Origin: a virus | DNA: 30,837 bases | IMG/VR virus record: IMGVR_UViG_3300043434_000479 | Span: 1-30,837 of that record | Direction: 5' to 3' (one strand) | Part shown: one piece after another, positions 1 through 7,211 of the stretch | Numbering within the stretch: the stretch's first letter is position 1 | Layout: the number at the start of each line of letters is the position of its first letter | Translations under genes and position numbers: made by a program | The notes under the pieces: model-generated | Told to the model about the DNA's origin: nothing | Database searches by the model: none | Seen by the model: the letters and a program-made list of their open reading frames with translations, nothing else

Positions 1-180
1 AACGGTGAAGATTTAAGCAAAAGATTAGAAAGGATTGAAACGCTTTTAAACATTCCTTCCCGAGATGTAGAAATGGAAAAAGAATTTCCTAAATTAAAAC
101 ACCTGTGGGAAGAATACAACTCAGAACTAGAAAAATATAAAACTTGGAAAAGGCTAAAGAATGAAGATCGAAAAACTTAA
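1..180 (+). CDS. C-terminal end of an unknown phage protein (5' truncated)
   Basis: Frame 1 is open from the first base to the TAA at 178-180 and encodes 59 residues with no start in the window, so this is the tail of a longer gene. The visible part is strongly charged and helical, with many Glu/Lys/Arg and a heptad-like LERIETLL stretch, and ends in a Lys/Arg-rich segment. I do not recognise a catalytic domain. It overlaps the start of the phosphoribosyltransferase gene by 20 bases, which suggests the two are translated from one message. The function cannot be judged from this fragment. Confidence 0.6.
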   Translation, partial: NGEDLSKRLERIETLLNIPSRDVEMEKEFPKLKHLWEEYNSELEKYKTWKRLKNEDRKT

Positions 181-658
181 AAACAAGACTTTTAAAAAAA
201 TGGCATTAGATATCTGCCGACAAATTGAAGGAAGCGGTTGGAAGCCGGATTATATCGTAGGGCTTACTCGAGGAGGTTTAGTTCCTGCCGTATATCTTAG
301 CCATTACTTTAATATTCCTATGAATACCCTAAAAATTTCATTAAGGGATCATGAAGATATGGAAAGTAATTGCTGGATGTCAGAAGATGCATTTGACGGT
401 AAGAATATATTAATTGTTGACGATATTAACGATACCGGGGCAACTCTTAATTGGATAATGGACGATTGGAAATCTACTTGCCGCCCTAAAGAAGATCACT
501 GGAATACAAAGGTCTGGAATCACAATGTTAAATTTGCAGTATTAGTTGACAATCTATCTAGTAAGTGTAATGCAAAAATGGATTTTTGTGGAATGGAAAT
601 TAACAAAGCAAACGAAGATGTTTGGATTGAATTTCCGTGGGAGAGATTTTCAAAGTGA
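161..658 (+). CDS. phosphoribosyltransferase (type I, purine-salvage-like)
   Basis: A 165-residue protein with the type I phosphoribosyltransferase signature. A hydrophobic strand ends in VDDINDTGAT at residues 86-95, the classical PRPP-binding loop with adjacent Asp87-Asp88. An upstream GLTRGGLVPA stretch (residues 34-43) matches the pyrophosphate-binding loop of xanthine/hypoxanthine transferases. Family members join a nucleobase to PRPP to make a nucleotide; the base used here is not evident. The length suits the compact xanthine-guanine (Gpt-like) branch. The ATG lies inside the previous gene. It is followed by a GTGA overlap with a small ORF, and folE lies about 230 bases downstream, so a role in purine or deazapurine nucleotide supply is plausible but inferred. 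Confidence 0.85.
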   Translation: MKIEKLKNKTFKKMALDICRQIEGSGWKPDYIVGLTRGGLVPAVYLSHYFNIPMNTLKISLRDHEDMESNCWMSEDAFDGKNILIVDDINDTGATLNWIMDDWKSTCRPKEDHWNTKVWNHNVKFAVLVDNLSSKCNAKMDFCGMEINKANEDVWIEFPWERFSK

Positions 659-819
659 GTGATTTGACTATAGAAGAATTACAAGAAAAGATTAATCAAG
701 TTGTAAAGGATCTTGAGAATTTAAATCAGGCTGGCGAAAGTGGTAGAAAGTTTGAAGTTTTGAACGAATATAAAAAATATCTCGAAGATGAACTTCATAA
801 TATTAAACGTAATCATTGA
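655..819 (+). CDS. small helical protein, unknown
   Basis: Encodes 54 residues if translation begins at the GTG at 655. That GTG overlaps the TGA of the phosphoribosyltransferase gene in a GTGA junction and has a GGGAGAG Shine-Dalgarno-like run about 10 bases upstream (about 639-645). An in-frame GTG at 637 would add six residues, but it lies in the upstream coding region and is less likely. The product is Glu/Lys/Asn-rich and probably a helical hairpin: a first helix around residues 5-25 and a second around 33-52. No known domain is evident. It is probably translationally coupled to the gene before it. Confidence 0.6.
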   Translation: MSDLTIEELQEKINQVVKDLENLNQAGESGRKFEVLNEYKKYLEDELHNIKRNH

Positions 820-845
820 CAAAGATCTAAATAAGAATGTATATT
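816..845 (+). promoter_or_regulatory. sigma70-like promoter for folE
   Basis: A perfect -35 TTGACA at 816-821 is followed after 18 bases by TATATT at 840-845. The -35 overlaps the stop codon of the preceding small gene. Transcription would begin near 852 and give a leader of about 35 bases before the folE ATG. The leader contains an imperfect inverted repeat (ATGAT 847-851 with ATCAT 872-876, CGCA 856-859 with TGCG 866-869) and a GGAGA ribosome-binding site at 878-882. This is a consensus match only. Confidence 0.6.
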
Positions 846-886
846 AATGATATATCGCAATCCACTGCGTTATCATCGGAGAAACT

Positions 887-1576
887 ATGGAAATAAAAAA
901 CACACCAATAAGCGACATTATTCGTACAAGAATTTATCAAGCAAATAAAAGATTTCACTGTAACGACAACATTGCAGACTACATTCGAGAAGGAGAGTTA
1001 GATCTATTAGTCGACGAAGTAGCAGACAAGTTCGAAGATGTCCTCGATTCGTTAGTAATAGATCTTGACAACGATCATAATACACACGATACTGCAAGAC
1101 GTGTTGCTAAAATGATGATTCTTGAAACATTTAGCGGCAGATATCGTCCTGTACCAAAAGTTACTGCATTTCCAAATATGGGTTACAAAAGTTTATACAC
1201 TACTGGGCCTATTTCAATTAGATCGACTTGCGCACACCATTTTCAAAATATTGTAGGAAAATGTTGGGTCGGCATCGTTCCTGATGAGGAAGTCATCGGC
1301 CTTAGTAAATTTAATCGATTAGTGCATCATATTTGTGAACGTCCGCAGATTCAAGAAGAAATGACTACACAGATTGCAGATGCTTTACAAGAATATGCAA
1401 AGACACAGCATATTGCAGTTGTTGTTAAAGCAGAACATCATTGTATGACTATGCGAGGAGTTAGAGAACACGAAAGTGATATGACTACTGCTATCATGCT
1501 CGGTGCTTTCCAATCAGACTCGGCGTTAAAACAAGAATTTTACGATATCTGTTTGTCGATGAAAGGACATAAGTGA
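887..1576 (+). CDS. folE: GTP cyclohydrolase I (FolE)
   Basis: A 229-residue FolE-type enzyme, which converts GTP to 7,8-dihydroneopterin triphosphate plus formate. It is the entry step to folate and to 7-deazaguanine (queuosine/preQ0) synthesis. The zinc/catalytic signature is visible: STCAHHF at residues 113-119 gives Cys115 and His117/His118, and HHCMTMRGV around 184-192 gives the second zinc cysteine, Cys186. The usual bacterial motif is CEHH; here Ala replaces the Glu. The family's helical core is present (the TARRVAKM helix at 69-76). The start has a GGAGA ribosome-binding site and its own sigma70-like promoter. The 3' end overlaps the radical SAM gene by a GTGA junction. With queE nearby, a deazaguanine role is as likely as folate supply; DHFR and ThyA downstream keep the folate option open. 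Confidence 0.95.
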   Translation: MEIKNTPISDIIRTRIYQANKRFHCNDNIADYIREGELDLLVDEVADKFEDVLDSLVIDLDNDHNTHDTARRVAKMMILETFSGRYRPVPKVTAFPNMGYKSLYTTGPISIRSTCAHHFQNIVGKCWVGIVPDEEVIGLSKFNRLVHHICERPQIQEEMTTQIADALQEYAKTQHIAVVVKAEHHCMTMRGVREHESDMTTAIMLGAFQSDSALKQEFYDICLSMKGHK

Positions 1577-3369
1577 AAAACGTTTATCTGTTTCAGCCTC
1601 AATATACCATTTTCTTTAATGGAAAATTAAGTAATTGGATCCCATATTCTGTTGGGGTCCTCTGGAACTATGCCTCAAACTTTAAGGATGTAACAGATAA
1701 CTTTGTATTAAAAGATCTATTTTTTAAAAGAAATCCGATCCCCGAACTTCTTGATAAAATTGAAAATCCAACTATATGTGGGTTTAGTTGCTATATTTGG
1801 AATATTGAATACTGTCTAGTTGCGGCAGAAGAAATAAAAAGAAAATGGCCCGAATGTGTAATATTATTCGGCGGACCTCAAATTAGCAAAAGATATCTTT
1901 CTTATTCTTTTATAGATTGCATAGTTCTAGGAGAAGGTGAAGAAGCATTTGTTAAAATTTTAACAGATATACATAAAGGAAATAAGTTAGATTCAATTGT
2001 TCCAAAAACTCGACTACAAGATTTATCCCATTCCGGGCCATACGTTAGCGGAGTGTTCGATCGTCTTCTCGAAGAAAATCCGGACATTACATGGAATGTA
2101 ACTATCGAAACTAATAGAGGATGTCCTTATTCCTGTAGTTTTTGCGACTGGGGGAGTCTTACCTATTCTAAAGTTAAAAAGTTTGCACTCGAAAATGTAC
2201 AACAAGAATTAGATTGGATTCGAGGAAAACCTATCGGATACCTGATGATTGCAGATGCAAATTTTGGTATTTTTAAAGAACGAGATTTAGAACTCGCTAA
2301 GTTAATTAAGGCAGCAGCCGACGATTCTTCAGTCGATGTTGTTAATGTACAAGGAGCAAAAAATAGCACCGAGCTAGCATTTGAGATTGAACAAATTTTA
2401 GGCGATAAGGCTATCGGAGTTACTATTGCATTGCAAAGTATGAATCCTGATACATTAGATGCTATTCATAGAAAAAATTTGCCTATTAACGATGTAAAAG
2501 AATTAATTCGATTGTCAAAAAAATATAATGTACCGTCATACTCGGAATTATTATTAGGCCTTCCTTTAGAAACTAAAGAAACGTGGTGTCGAGGTCTTTG
2601 TGAATTACTCGAGATGGGACAGCATAATGCTTTAGAAATTTGGTTTACACAGCTACTCGAAAATAGCGAATTGTCAAAACCCGAATCACGAGAAATGTAT
2701 CAGCTCAAAAGTGCGATTTACGTTAATTACTACAATTTTAACGAATATAAAAAACACAATCACGACGGAATTAATGAAAAGATTGAACTTGTAATTTCAA
2801 CAAGCACTATGAATACTCACGAAATGACCGAATCCTATTTATATGGATGGATGATTATACAATGGCATATGCAAGGGTACTCGCAAATTATTTCAAGATA
2901 TCTACGATTTGTGCATAATGTTCCGTTTAGGACGTTCTATGACTTTTTGCTAGAAAATATTATAACCGACGAAGTTATGTCTAAAAAATATCAATCGTTA
3001 TATAATACAATCTATACATACCTAACTACGGGTTCACTAGATTCGTCAGTCGGGGGACATGCCTTGCACACTTCAACTAAGGCATGGATGTCAGAAAATC
3101 GGTTTGAAATTTTTAATTTTGTTTACGATGTAGGAAAAAAATTGAAGGATATTCCTATATGGGTACACGAATTGCAAAAAGAATTCTTATATAACTCCGA
3201 ATCGACATATCCAATTTTAATAAATGGAACCTGCGATATTATTAACGAAGTAGACGAATCTGTAACTTATTCTGTACAACCGAAAGATTTAATTATTACA
3301 AGTGGTGCGCGTGATAGAAGAACAGGCACATCAAAAAATATCATTTCAATCGTTGACAATACAAACTAA
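1573..3369 (+). CDS. B12-binding-type radical SAM enzyme, substrate unknown
   Basis: A 598-residue protein. Residues 1 to about 140 resemble the B12-binding Rossmann domain that precedes many radical SAM cores (CGFSCYIWNIEY at 69-80, FGGPQIS around 99-105, VLGEGEEAF around 118-126). The DxHxxGG corrinoid-His motif is not seen, as in many members. The radical SAM core begins about residue 175 with RGCPYSCSFCDWG: Cys184, Cys188 and Cys191 form the CX3CX2C cluster motif. Residues 400-598 are a helical extension I cannot assign. Such enzymes use a 5'-deoxyadenosyl radical for methylation or rearrangement; the substrate is unknown. The GTG start overlaps the folE stop and has AAAGGA about 10 bases upstream. 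The position between folE and queE suggests nucleobase chemistry, but this is inference. Confidence 0.85.
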   Translation: MKNVYLFQPQYTIFFNGKLSNWIPYSVGVLWNYASNFKDVTDNFVLKDLFFKRNPIPELLDKIENPTICGFSCYIWNIEYCLVAAEEIKRKWPECVILFGGPQISKRYLSYSFIDCIVLGEGEEAFVKILTDIHKGNKLDSIVPKTRLQDLSHSGPYVSGVFDRLLEENPDITWNVTIETNRGCPYSCSFCDWGSLTYSKVKKFALENVQQELDWIRGKPIGYLMIADANFGIFKERDLELAKLIKAAADDSSVDVVNVQGAKNSTELAFEIEQILGDKAIGVTIALQSMNPDTLDAIHRKNLPINDVKELIRLSKKYNVPSYSELLLGLPLETKETWCRGLCELLEMGQHNALEIWFTQLLENSELSKPESREMYQLKSAIYVNYYNFNEYKKHNHDGINEKIELVISTSTMNTHEMTESYLYGWMIIQWHMQGYSQIISRYLRFVHNVPFRTFYDFLLENIITDEVMSKKYQSLYNTIYTYLTTGSLDSSVGGHALHTSTKAWMSENRFEIFNFVYDVGKKLKDIPIWVHELQKEFLYNSESTYPILINGTCDIINEVDESVTYSVQPKDLIITSGARDRRTGTSKNIISIVDNTN

Positions 3370-3381
3370 TTATTATACAAT
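3353..3381 (+). promoter_or_regulatory. sigma70-like promoter for queE, predicted leaderless transcript
   Basis: TTGACA at 3353-3358, a 17-base spacer, and TACAAT at 3376-3381. The -35 lies in the last codons of the radical SAM gene. Start-site spacing of 6-8 bases would put transcription at 3387-3389, on the queE ATG (3387-3389). No Shine-Dalgarno is visible in the AT-only stretch before the ATG. Confidence 0.65.
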
Positions 3382-3386
3382 ATATT

Positions 3387-4238
3387 ATGAATCAGATAAA
3401 AGTATCAGAACTATTTTATAGTTTACAAGGAGAAGGAAGATACATGGGTGTCCCTTCTGTGTTTTTAAGAACATTTGGATGTAACTTTCAATGTCGGGGC
3501 TTTGGAATGCCGAAAGGTAAACTAAGCGAAGAAGCAGATATTATTGCAGAATCGGGGCCATATAGAAATTATGAGTCTTTACCGTTAGCCGATACTGGAT
3601 GCGACAGTTATGCAAGTTGGCATCCTAAATTTAAAGATCTTAGTCCGTTTAAAAAAATTGACGATTTAGTTGAAGAAATTCTCGACCTACTTCCTTATAA
3701 AAAATGGATGGATGAACATCTTGTAATAACCGGAGGTGAACCATTGTTAGGTTGGCAAAAAGCATATCCTGCATTGTTAGGACATCCTAAAATGGTAGAA
3801 CTTAAAAATATTACATTCGAAACGAATGGTACACAAACACTTGATACAAATTTTAAGTCATACTTATTAAGTTGGATAGAAGAACGCGAAACAAACACTA
3901 ATAATATTACTTTTAGTGTGAGTGCTAAATTAAGTTGTTCCGGAGAAGCAAGAGAAAATGCTATCCGGCCATCAGTAGTCTGTGAATACGAAGAAGTTGG
4001 TTATACATACCTTAAGTTTGTTGTAGCTACCGAAGATGACGTAGAAGAAGCATTAGAAACTGTCGATGTTTATCGAGCAGAAGGATTCGAAGGCCCGGTA
4101 TACTTAATGCCAGTCGGCGGTGTTAACGAAGTATACAACCTCAATGCAAAGAGGGTTGCTGAACTTGCATTAAAAAATGGACTTAGATATAGTGACAGGC
4201 TTCACTTACCGTTATTCGGAAATAGCTGGGGAACTTGA
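3387..4238 (+). CDS. queE: 7-carboxy-7-deazaguanine synthase (QueE), variant cluster motif
   Basis: A 283-residue radical SAM protein of the QueE/NrdG-like family. QueE converts 6-carboxytetrahydropterin to 7-carboxy-7-deazaguanine, the ring-contraction step toward preQ0/queuosine. The N terminus carries the family hallmark SELFYSLQGEGRYMGVPSVF (residues 7-26), then FGCNFQC with Cys32 and Cys36. The canonical third cysteine of CX3CX2C is missing at that place (Phe39). Cys72 in TGCDSYA looks like the displaced CDTYA element, implying an insertion of about 33 residues between the second and third cluster cysteines. The GGEPLL motif (residues about 116-121) is intact. The start lies 6 bases after a sigma70-like promoter with no ribosome-binding site. 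The TGATG junction couples it to the next gene. Identification as QueE is strong for the family; the exact reaction is inferred. Confidence 0.88.
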   Translation: MNQIKVSELFYSLQGEGRYMGVPSVFLRTFGCNFQCRGFGMPKGKLSEEADIIAESGPYRNYESLPLADTGCDSYASWHPKFKDLSPFKKIDDLVEEILDLLPYKKWMDEHLVITGGEPLLGWQKAYPALLGHPKMVELKNITFETNGTQTLDTNFKSYLLSWIEERETNTNNITFSVSAKLSCSGEARENAIRPSVVCEYEEVGYTYLKFVVATEDDVEEALETVDVYRAEGFEGPVYLMPVGGVNEVYNLNAKRVAELALKNGLRYSDRLHLPLFGNSWGT

Positions 4239-4726
4239 TGAAAATTAAAAAGTTTATTAGAGATATTACAGGTATTACTGCTCGAGAAGAACAAGCAAAG
4301 GCAGAAGAACTAAAAAGACTAGAGCTTGTTAAAAGAGCAAACGAGTCGTTAAAGAAAGAAAAAGCAGAACTTCGAAAAAAGGCAAAAGAAGAAAAACTTC
4401 GTAAACAAGCAGAAGAAGATGCAAAACTTACACCAAAGGAACTTGCTACAAAGCGTAAAGAACCTTGGGTTGACGCACGCTTAAATGTTACTAAGAATAG
4501 TGTCAGATACGGCTTTTATGATATCGACTGGAACGAGTATTGGATTTTACAATTAAAGCAAGAAGGATACGGTGTAGACGGAGATCCAGATGAAGCAATC
4601 ATAGATCGATGGTTACGCGATATCAGTGCATCGGTTGCTGCAGAAGAAGGAATTGATATGTCCGAAAGAGATATGGGATATATTAATATTGTTAAACGTG
4701 ATGACGGTAAATCAGAGGTTTCATGA
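4238..4726 (+). CDS. coiled-coil protein, unknown
   Basis: Encodes 162 residues from the ATG at 4238, which shares its A with the queE TGA. A TTG three bases earlier is less likely. Residues about 14-75 are almost entirely Lys, Glu, Ala, Arg and Leu and should form a long charged alpha-helix or coiled coil. Residues 75-162 look globular, with aromatic segments such as YGFYDIDWNEYW and an acidic helix. No enzymatic motif is visible. It lies between queE and the FEN exonuclease, overlaps the latter by an ATGA junction, and is most likely translated with both. The function is unknown. Confidence 0.75.
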   Translation: MKIKKFIRDITGITAREEQAKAEELKRLELVKRANESLKKEKAELRKKAKEEKLRKQAEEDAKLTPKELATKRKEPWVDARLNVTKNSVRYGFYDIDWNEYWILQLKQEGYGVDGDPDEAIIDRWLRDISASVAAEEGIDMSERDMGYINIVKRDDGKSEVS

Positions 4727-5706
4727 CATATATTATTGTCGATACAGCAAATACATTTTTTCGTTCTAGACATGTAGTACGAGGTGATGCTAGTATTAAA
4801 CTCGGCATGGCTTTACATATTATGTTTAACAGCATTAAAAAGGCATGGCAAGATTTTGACGGTGATCATGTAGTCTTTTGTTTAGAAGGTCGTAGCTGGC
4901 GTAAAGACTTTTATGAACCTTATAAAAGAAATCGTGCAGAAACAAGAGCCGCAATGTCTCCTAAAGAACAAGAAGAAGATAAGCTGTTCTGGGAAACTTT
5001 TGATGAATTTAAAAAGTTTGTAACTGATAAAACTAACTGTACTATTTTGCATCATCCTCAACTTGAAGCTGACGACTTAATTGCAGGATTTATTCAAAGT
5101 CACCCTAATGATCAACATGTTATCATTAGTAGCGATTCCGATTTTTATCAATTGTTAGCATCGAATGTAAAACAATATAACGGTATATCCGAAGAACTAC
5201 ACACTATCGAAGGTATTTTCGATAAGAAAGGAAATCCTGTTATTGATAAAAAAACTAAGGAACCTAAGAAAATTCCTAACCCTGAATGGCTCCTCTTTGA
5301 AAAGTGTATTAGGGGCGATTCGTCAGATAACGTATTCAGTGCCTTTCCAGGTGTAAGAGTAAAAGGTTCTAAGAACAAAGTAGGATTAACTGAAGCATTT
5401 GAAGATCGTAATGGTAAAGGCTATAACTGGAACAACTTAATGTTACAAAGATGGTCCGATCACAACGGTATCGAACATCGAGTTCGTGACGACTACGAAC
5501 GCAATCGTCGATTAATCGATTTGTCTTATCAACCAGACCATATAAGAGAAATTATCAACACCACAATTAAAGAGTTGTGTAAGCCAAAAGATATTACACA
5601 AGTAGGTATTCGTATGCTAAAATTCTGCAATTCATATGATATGAATAAAATTGCTGAATCTATACAGCAGTATGCAGAACCATTTCAAGCAAAATATCCA
5701 GAATAA
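4723..5706 (+). CDS. rnh: FEN-family 5'-3' exonuclease (T4 RNase H-like)
   Basis: A 327-residue flap-endonuclease/5'-3' exonuclease family protein, like T4 RNase H, which removes RNA primers and flaps at the phage fork. The metal-binding acidic residues appear in the expected order: Asp7 in IIVDTAN, Glu115/Asp117/Asp118 in LEADDLI, Asp138/Asp140 in SSDSDFYQLL, and Asp199/Asp202 in RGDSSDNV followed by the helix-hairpin-helix-like FPGVRVKG region. The arch/basic segment is visible as GRSWRKDFYEPYKRNR (residues 56-71). At the position of the second metal Asp (usually FD-G) the sequence reads CLEG, with Glu55. AGAGG precedes the ATG. The length matches the phage family (about 300-330). It is in the same operon as the preceding coiled-coil protein. 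Confidence 0.9.
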   Translation: MTYIIVDTANTFFRSRHVVRGDASIKLGMALHIMFNSIKKAWQDFDGDHVVFCLEGRSWRKDFYEPYKRNRAETRAAMSPKEQEEDKLFWETFDEFKKFVTDKTNCTILHHPQLEADDLIAGFIQSHPNDQHVIISSDSDFYQLLASNVKQYNGISEELHTIEGIFDKKGNPVIDKKTKEPKKIPNPEWLLFEKCIRGDSSDNVFSAFPGVRVKGSKNKVGLTEAFEDRNGKGYNWNNLMLQRWSDHNGIEHRVRDDYERNRRLIDLSYQPDHIREIINTTIKELCKPKDITQVGIRMLKFCNSYDMNKIAESIQQYAEPFQAKYPE

Positions 5707-5707
5707 T

Positions 5708-6187
5708 ATGACCGAAATTCATGCCAAACCTGTTATCGAAGGAAAATATTGGATTGTCGAACAAGATGGATCTAAAATTGCTACTTTGCAGAAAAAAGAA
5801 AATAATAAGTTTATTTTGAGTAGTAGAACTGGAGAGATCATGTTTAACAAAAAAGAAGACTTGACTAAAGAGTTTGGTCAAGATTTCTTCTTAACTAGTC
5901 AAAAAGTTAAAGTTTCGACTACGCAAGTTAAAGAAGTAAACGGTTATCCGTGTTCTTGTAAGCCGTATAATTCTATGTTTGATGTTCGACAGAAATTGCC
6001 ACTGTTCACAAAAAGCGAACAAAGTAAAAGTATCTATTGTGCAGGGTATTATGTTATTAAGTTTGATAAAGGATGGGTTAAAAGTTTTTGTCCTAAGCTA
6101 ATTACTATCGAACGATATCCACATAAAGGCCCGTTCAAAACAGAAACAGAAATGAAATCAGTGCTATCAAATGCAAAATCAAATTAA
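5708..6187 (+). CDS. conserved phage protein, unknown function
   Basis: Encodes 159 residues from the ATG at 5708, one base after the exonuclease stop. An in-frame TTG at 5651 would extend it by 19 residues into the exonuclease gene and is unlikely. The N-terminal half looks like beta strands (YWIVEQDGSKIATL, then KFILSS). The C-terminal half has paired cysteines (PCSCKPY, then SIYCAGYY, then KSFCPKL), a spacing that could bind a metal, although no standard zinc-ribbon CX2C pair is present. I recognise it only as the kind of hypothetical protein found in marine T4-like phages. The 3' end overlaps the next gene by 17 bases. Confidence 0.75.
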   Translation: MTEIHAKPVIEGKYWIVEQDGSKIATLQKKENNKFILSSRTGEIMFNKKEDLTKEFGQDFFLTSQKVKVSTTQVKEVNGYPCSCKPYNSMFDVRQKLPLFTKSEQSKSIYCAGYYVIKFDKGWVKSFCPKLITIERYPHKGPFKTETEMKSVLSNAKSN

Positions 6188-6413
6188 TATATCCCCTGTT
6201 GCTCAATTTATACAACAAGTAAAGTCTGCCGAACTAACTCAATCAAAAGATGTTAAGATGACTATACTTCAGGCTCGATTGCTAAGTCTTACATTAACAG
6301 AGCTCTTAGATAAAGTTAATCAAGATTACGAGCAGTTACTACACGAGCTTAAAACTAATTCGTCGTCGGATGTAGTTTCGATTAGCATGGACGGCGGGAA
6401 TTTCGACGAATAA
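6171..6413 (+). CDS. small helical phage protein, unknown
   Basis: An 80-residue protein whose ATG lies inside the end of the preceding gene. It appears mostly alpha-helical: a first helix around residues 8-24 (SPVAQFIQQVKSAE) and a second around 29-62 (MTILQARLLSLTLTELLDKV), then a polar Ser/Asp-rich tail. The pattern resembles small oligomerising or regulatory proteins of T4-like marine phages; no function can be assigned. It is the last gene of the exonuclease operon before a candidate late promoter. Confidence 0.7.
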   Translation: MQNQINISPVAQFIQQVKSAELTQSKDVKMTILQARLLSLTLTELLDKVNQDYEQLLHELKTNSSSDVVSISMDGGNFDE

Positions 6414-6417
6414 ACTA

Positions 6418-6425
6418 GATAAATA
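6418..6425 (+). promoter_or_regulatory. candidate T4-like late promoter box (GATAAATA)
   Basis: GATAAATA at 6418-6425 resembles the T4 late promoter element TATAAATA and lies in the 35-base gap before the gene at 6449. The same GATAAATA octamer occurs on the - strand at 24911-24918 before a structural gene. A single 8-base motif is weak evidence in AT-rich DNA. Confidence 0.4.
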
Positions 6426-6448
6426 TACGTAGTTATCCGGAGAGATAA

Positions 6449-6733
6449 ATGTCGAGACCGAAACCGCGTATAATATTAGAACACGTAAATAAAAAAAATT
6501 ATCGTGCAGAACAAATTTTAGAAGCAGATGCAATTTGGGCTGTCTTTTATAAAAATGAACCTTTCAATTTAAAGAGCTTTAATAGCCTTACAAGTTACCC
6601 TGGTCCTAAATATAAAAAGGTTAGTTTTAGTAATCCTGGACATGCTCGTAATTTAGCTAAAAAATTGAATACTACTTTTAATACAACCGACTTTGAAGTT
6701 GTTAAACTAACATCTGGCACTATTGTAAAATGA
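6449..6733 (+). CDS. conserved small phage protein, unknown
   Basis: A 94-residue basic protein starting at an ATG with GGAGAG (6439-6444) five bases upstream. It opens with SRPKPRIILEHVNKKNYRAE, followed by AIWAVFYKNEPFNLKS and YPGPKYKKVSFSNPGHARNL. The Lys/Arg content and the small alpha/beta pattern would suit a nucleic-acid-associated or regulatory protein, but no named domain is visible. It overlaps the next gene by an ATGA junction, so the two are probably coupled. A late-promoter-like box precedes it. Confidence 0.7.
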   Translation: MSRPKPRIILEHVNKKNYRAEQILEADAIWAVFYKNEPFNLKSFNSLTSYPGPKYKKVSFSNPGHARNLAKKLNTTFNTTDFEVVKLTSGTIVK

Positions 6734-7119
6734 TCACTAGAAACTCGTTAACAAAAATATTTCTCAATCAATGGGGTAAAAGTGTTGACGACGCAAATGT
6801 AAAACTGTATAGTTACAAGTGGTGGCAATGCAACAGAGCTAGTAAGCAATCTGCGTTACGACTTACTGACGAAGGGTTAGAGTTTCTTCAACAAACTTTA
6901 AACTTAAAATCGTACGAAATCCCATTTACTGAATATGTTGAATTAAGTCCTCAAACTATTATATTTTTAGAAAGGTATATTGATTGTCCTTATCATTTAA
7001 GAAAAGATAGCATTACAGTATTTTCAGAAAAGAAATCATTTGAACTTTGTTTATTTTCAGATGACATTCGAAAATACGGCTTAATTAAAGCTATGACAGA
7101 ACGTGAAAAAAATTCTTAA
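6730..7119 (+). CDS. conserved phage protein, unknown
   Basis: A 129-residue protein beginning at the ATG that overlaps the previous stop by four bases. It contains YSYKWWQCNRA near residue 27, a central ALRLTDEGLEFLQ segment and a C-terminal LFSDDIRKYGLIKAMTERE segment. The mixed alpha/beta pattern has no recognised catalytic motif. The gene ends 7 bases before the -35 of the moxR promoter, so it appears to close this small operon. Confidence 0.65.
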   Translation: MITRNSLTKIFLNQWGKSVDDANVKLYSYKWWQCNRASKQSALRLTDEGLEFLQQTLNLKSYEIPFTEYVELSPQTIIFLERYIDCPYHLRKDSITVFSEKKSFELCLFSDDIRKYGLIKAMTEREKNS

Positions 7120-7126
7120 AAACTTA

Positions 7127-7155
7127 TTGACACATTATGCCGTTGGCTATACAAT
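7127..7155 (+). promoter_or_regulatory. sigma70-like promoter for moxR
   Basis: TTGACA at 7127-7132, a 17-base spacer, and TACAAT at 7150-7155: an almost consensus promoter. An odd 5-bp palindrome (ATACA-A-TGTAT, 7149-7159) covers the -10. Transcription would start near 7162, giving a leader of about 50 bases before the ATG at 7212. AGG at 7199-7201 is the only weak ribosome-binding signal. Confidence 0.7.
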
Positions 7156-7211
7156 GTATGCATAGTAAGAAATTACTTAACTTTTTCAACCACACACATA
7201 GGTAATTATAC

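Noticed and set aside
546-575. TTGACA inside the phosphoribosyltransferase gene
   Set aside because: No acceptable -10 at 16-18 bases; coding for Val-Asp-Asn.
6784-6815. TTGACG with a 17-base spacer and TATAGT
   Set aside because: Lies within the coding region of the 129-residue gene with no gene start following; probable chance match.
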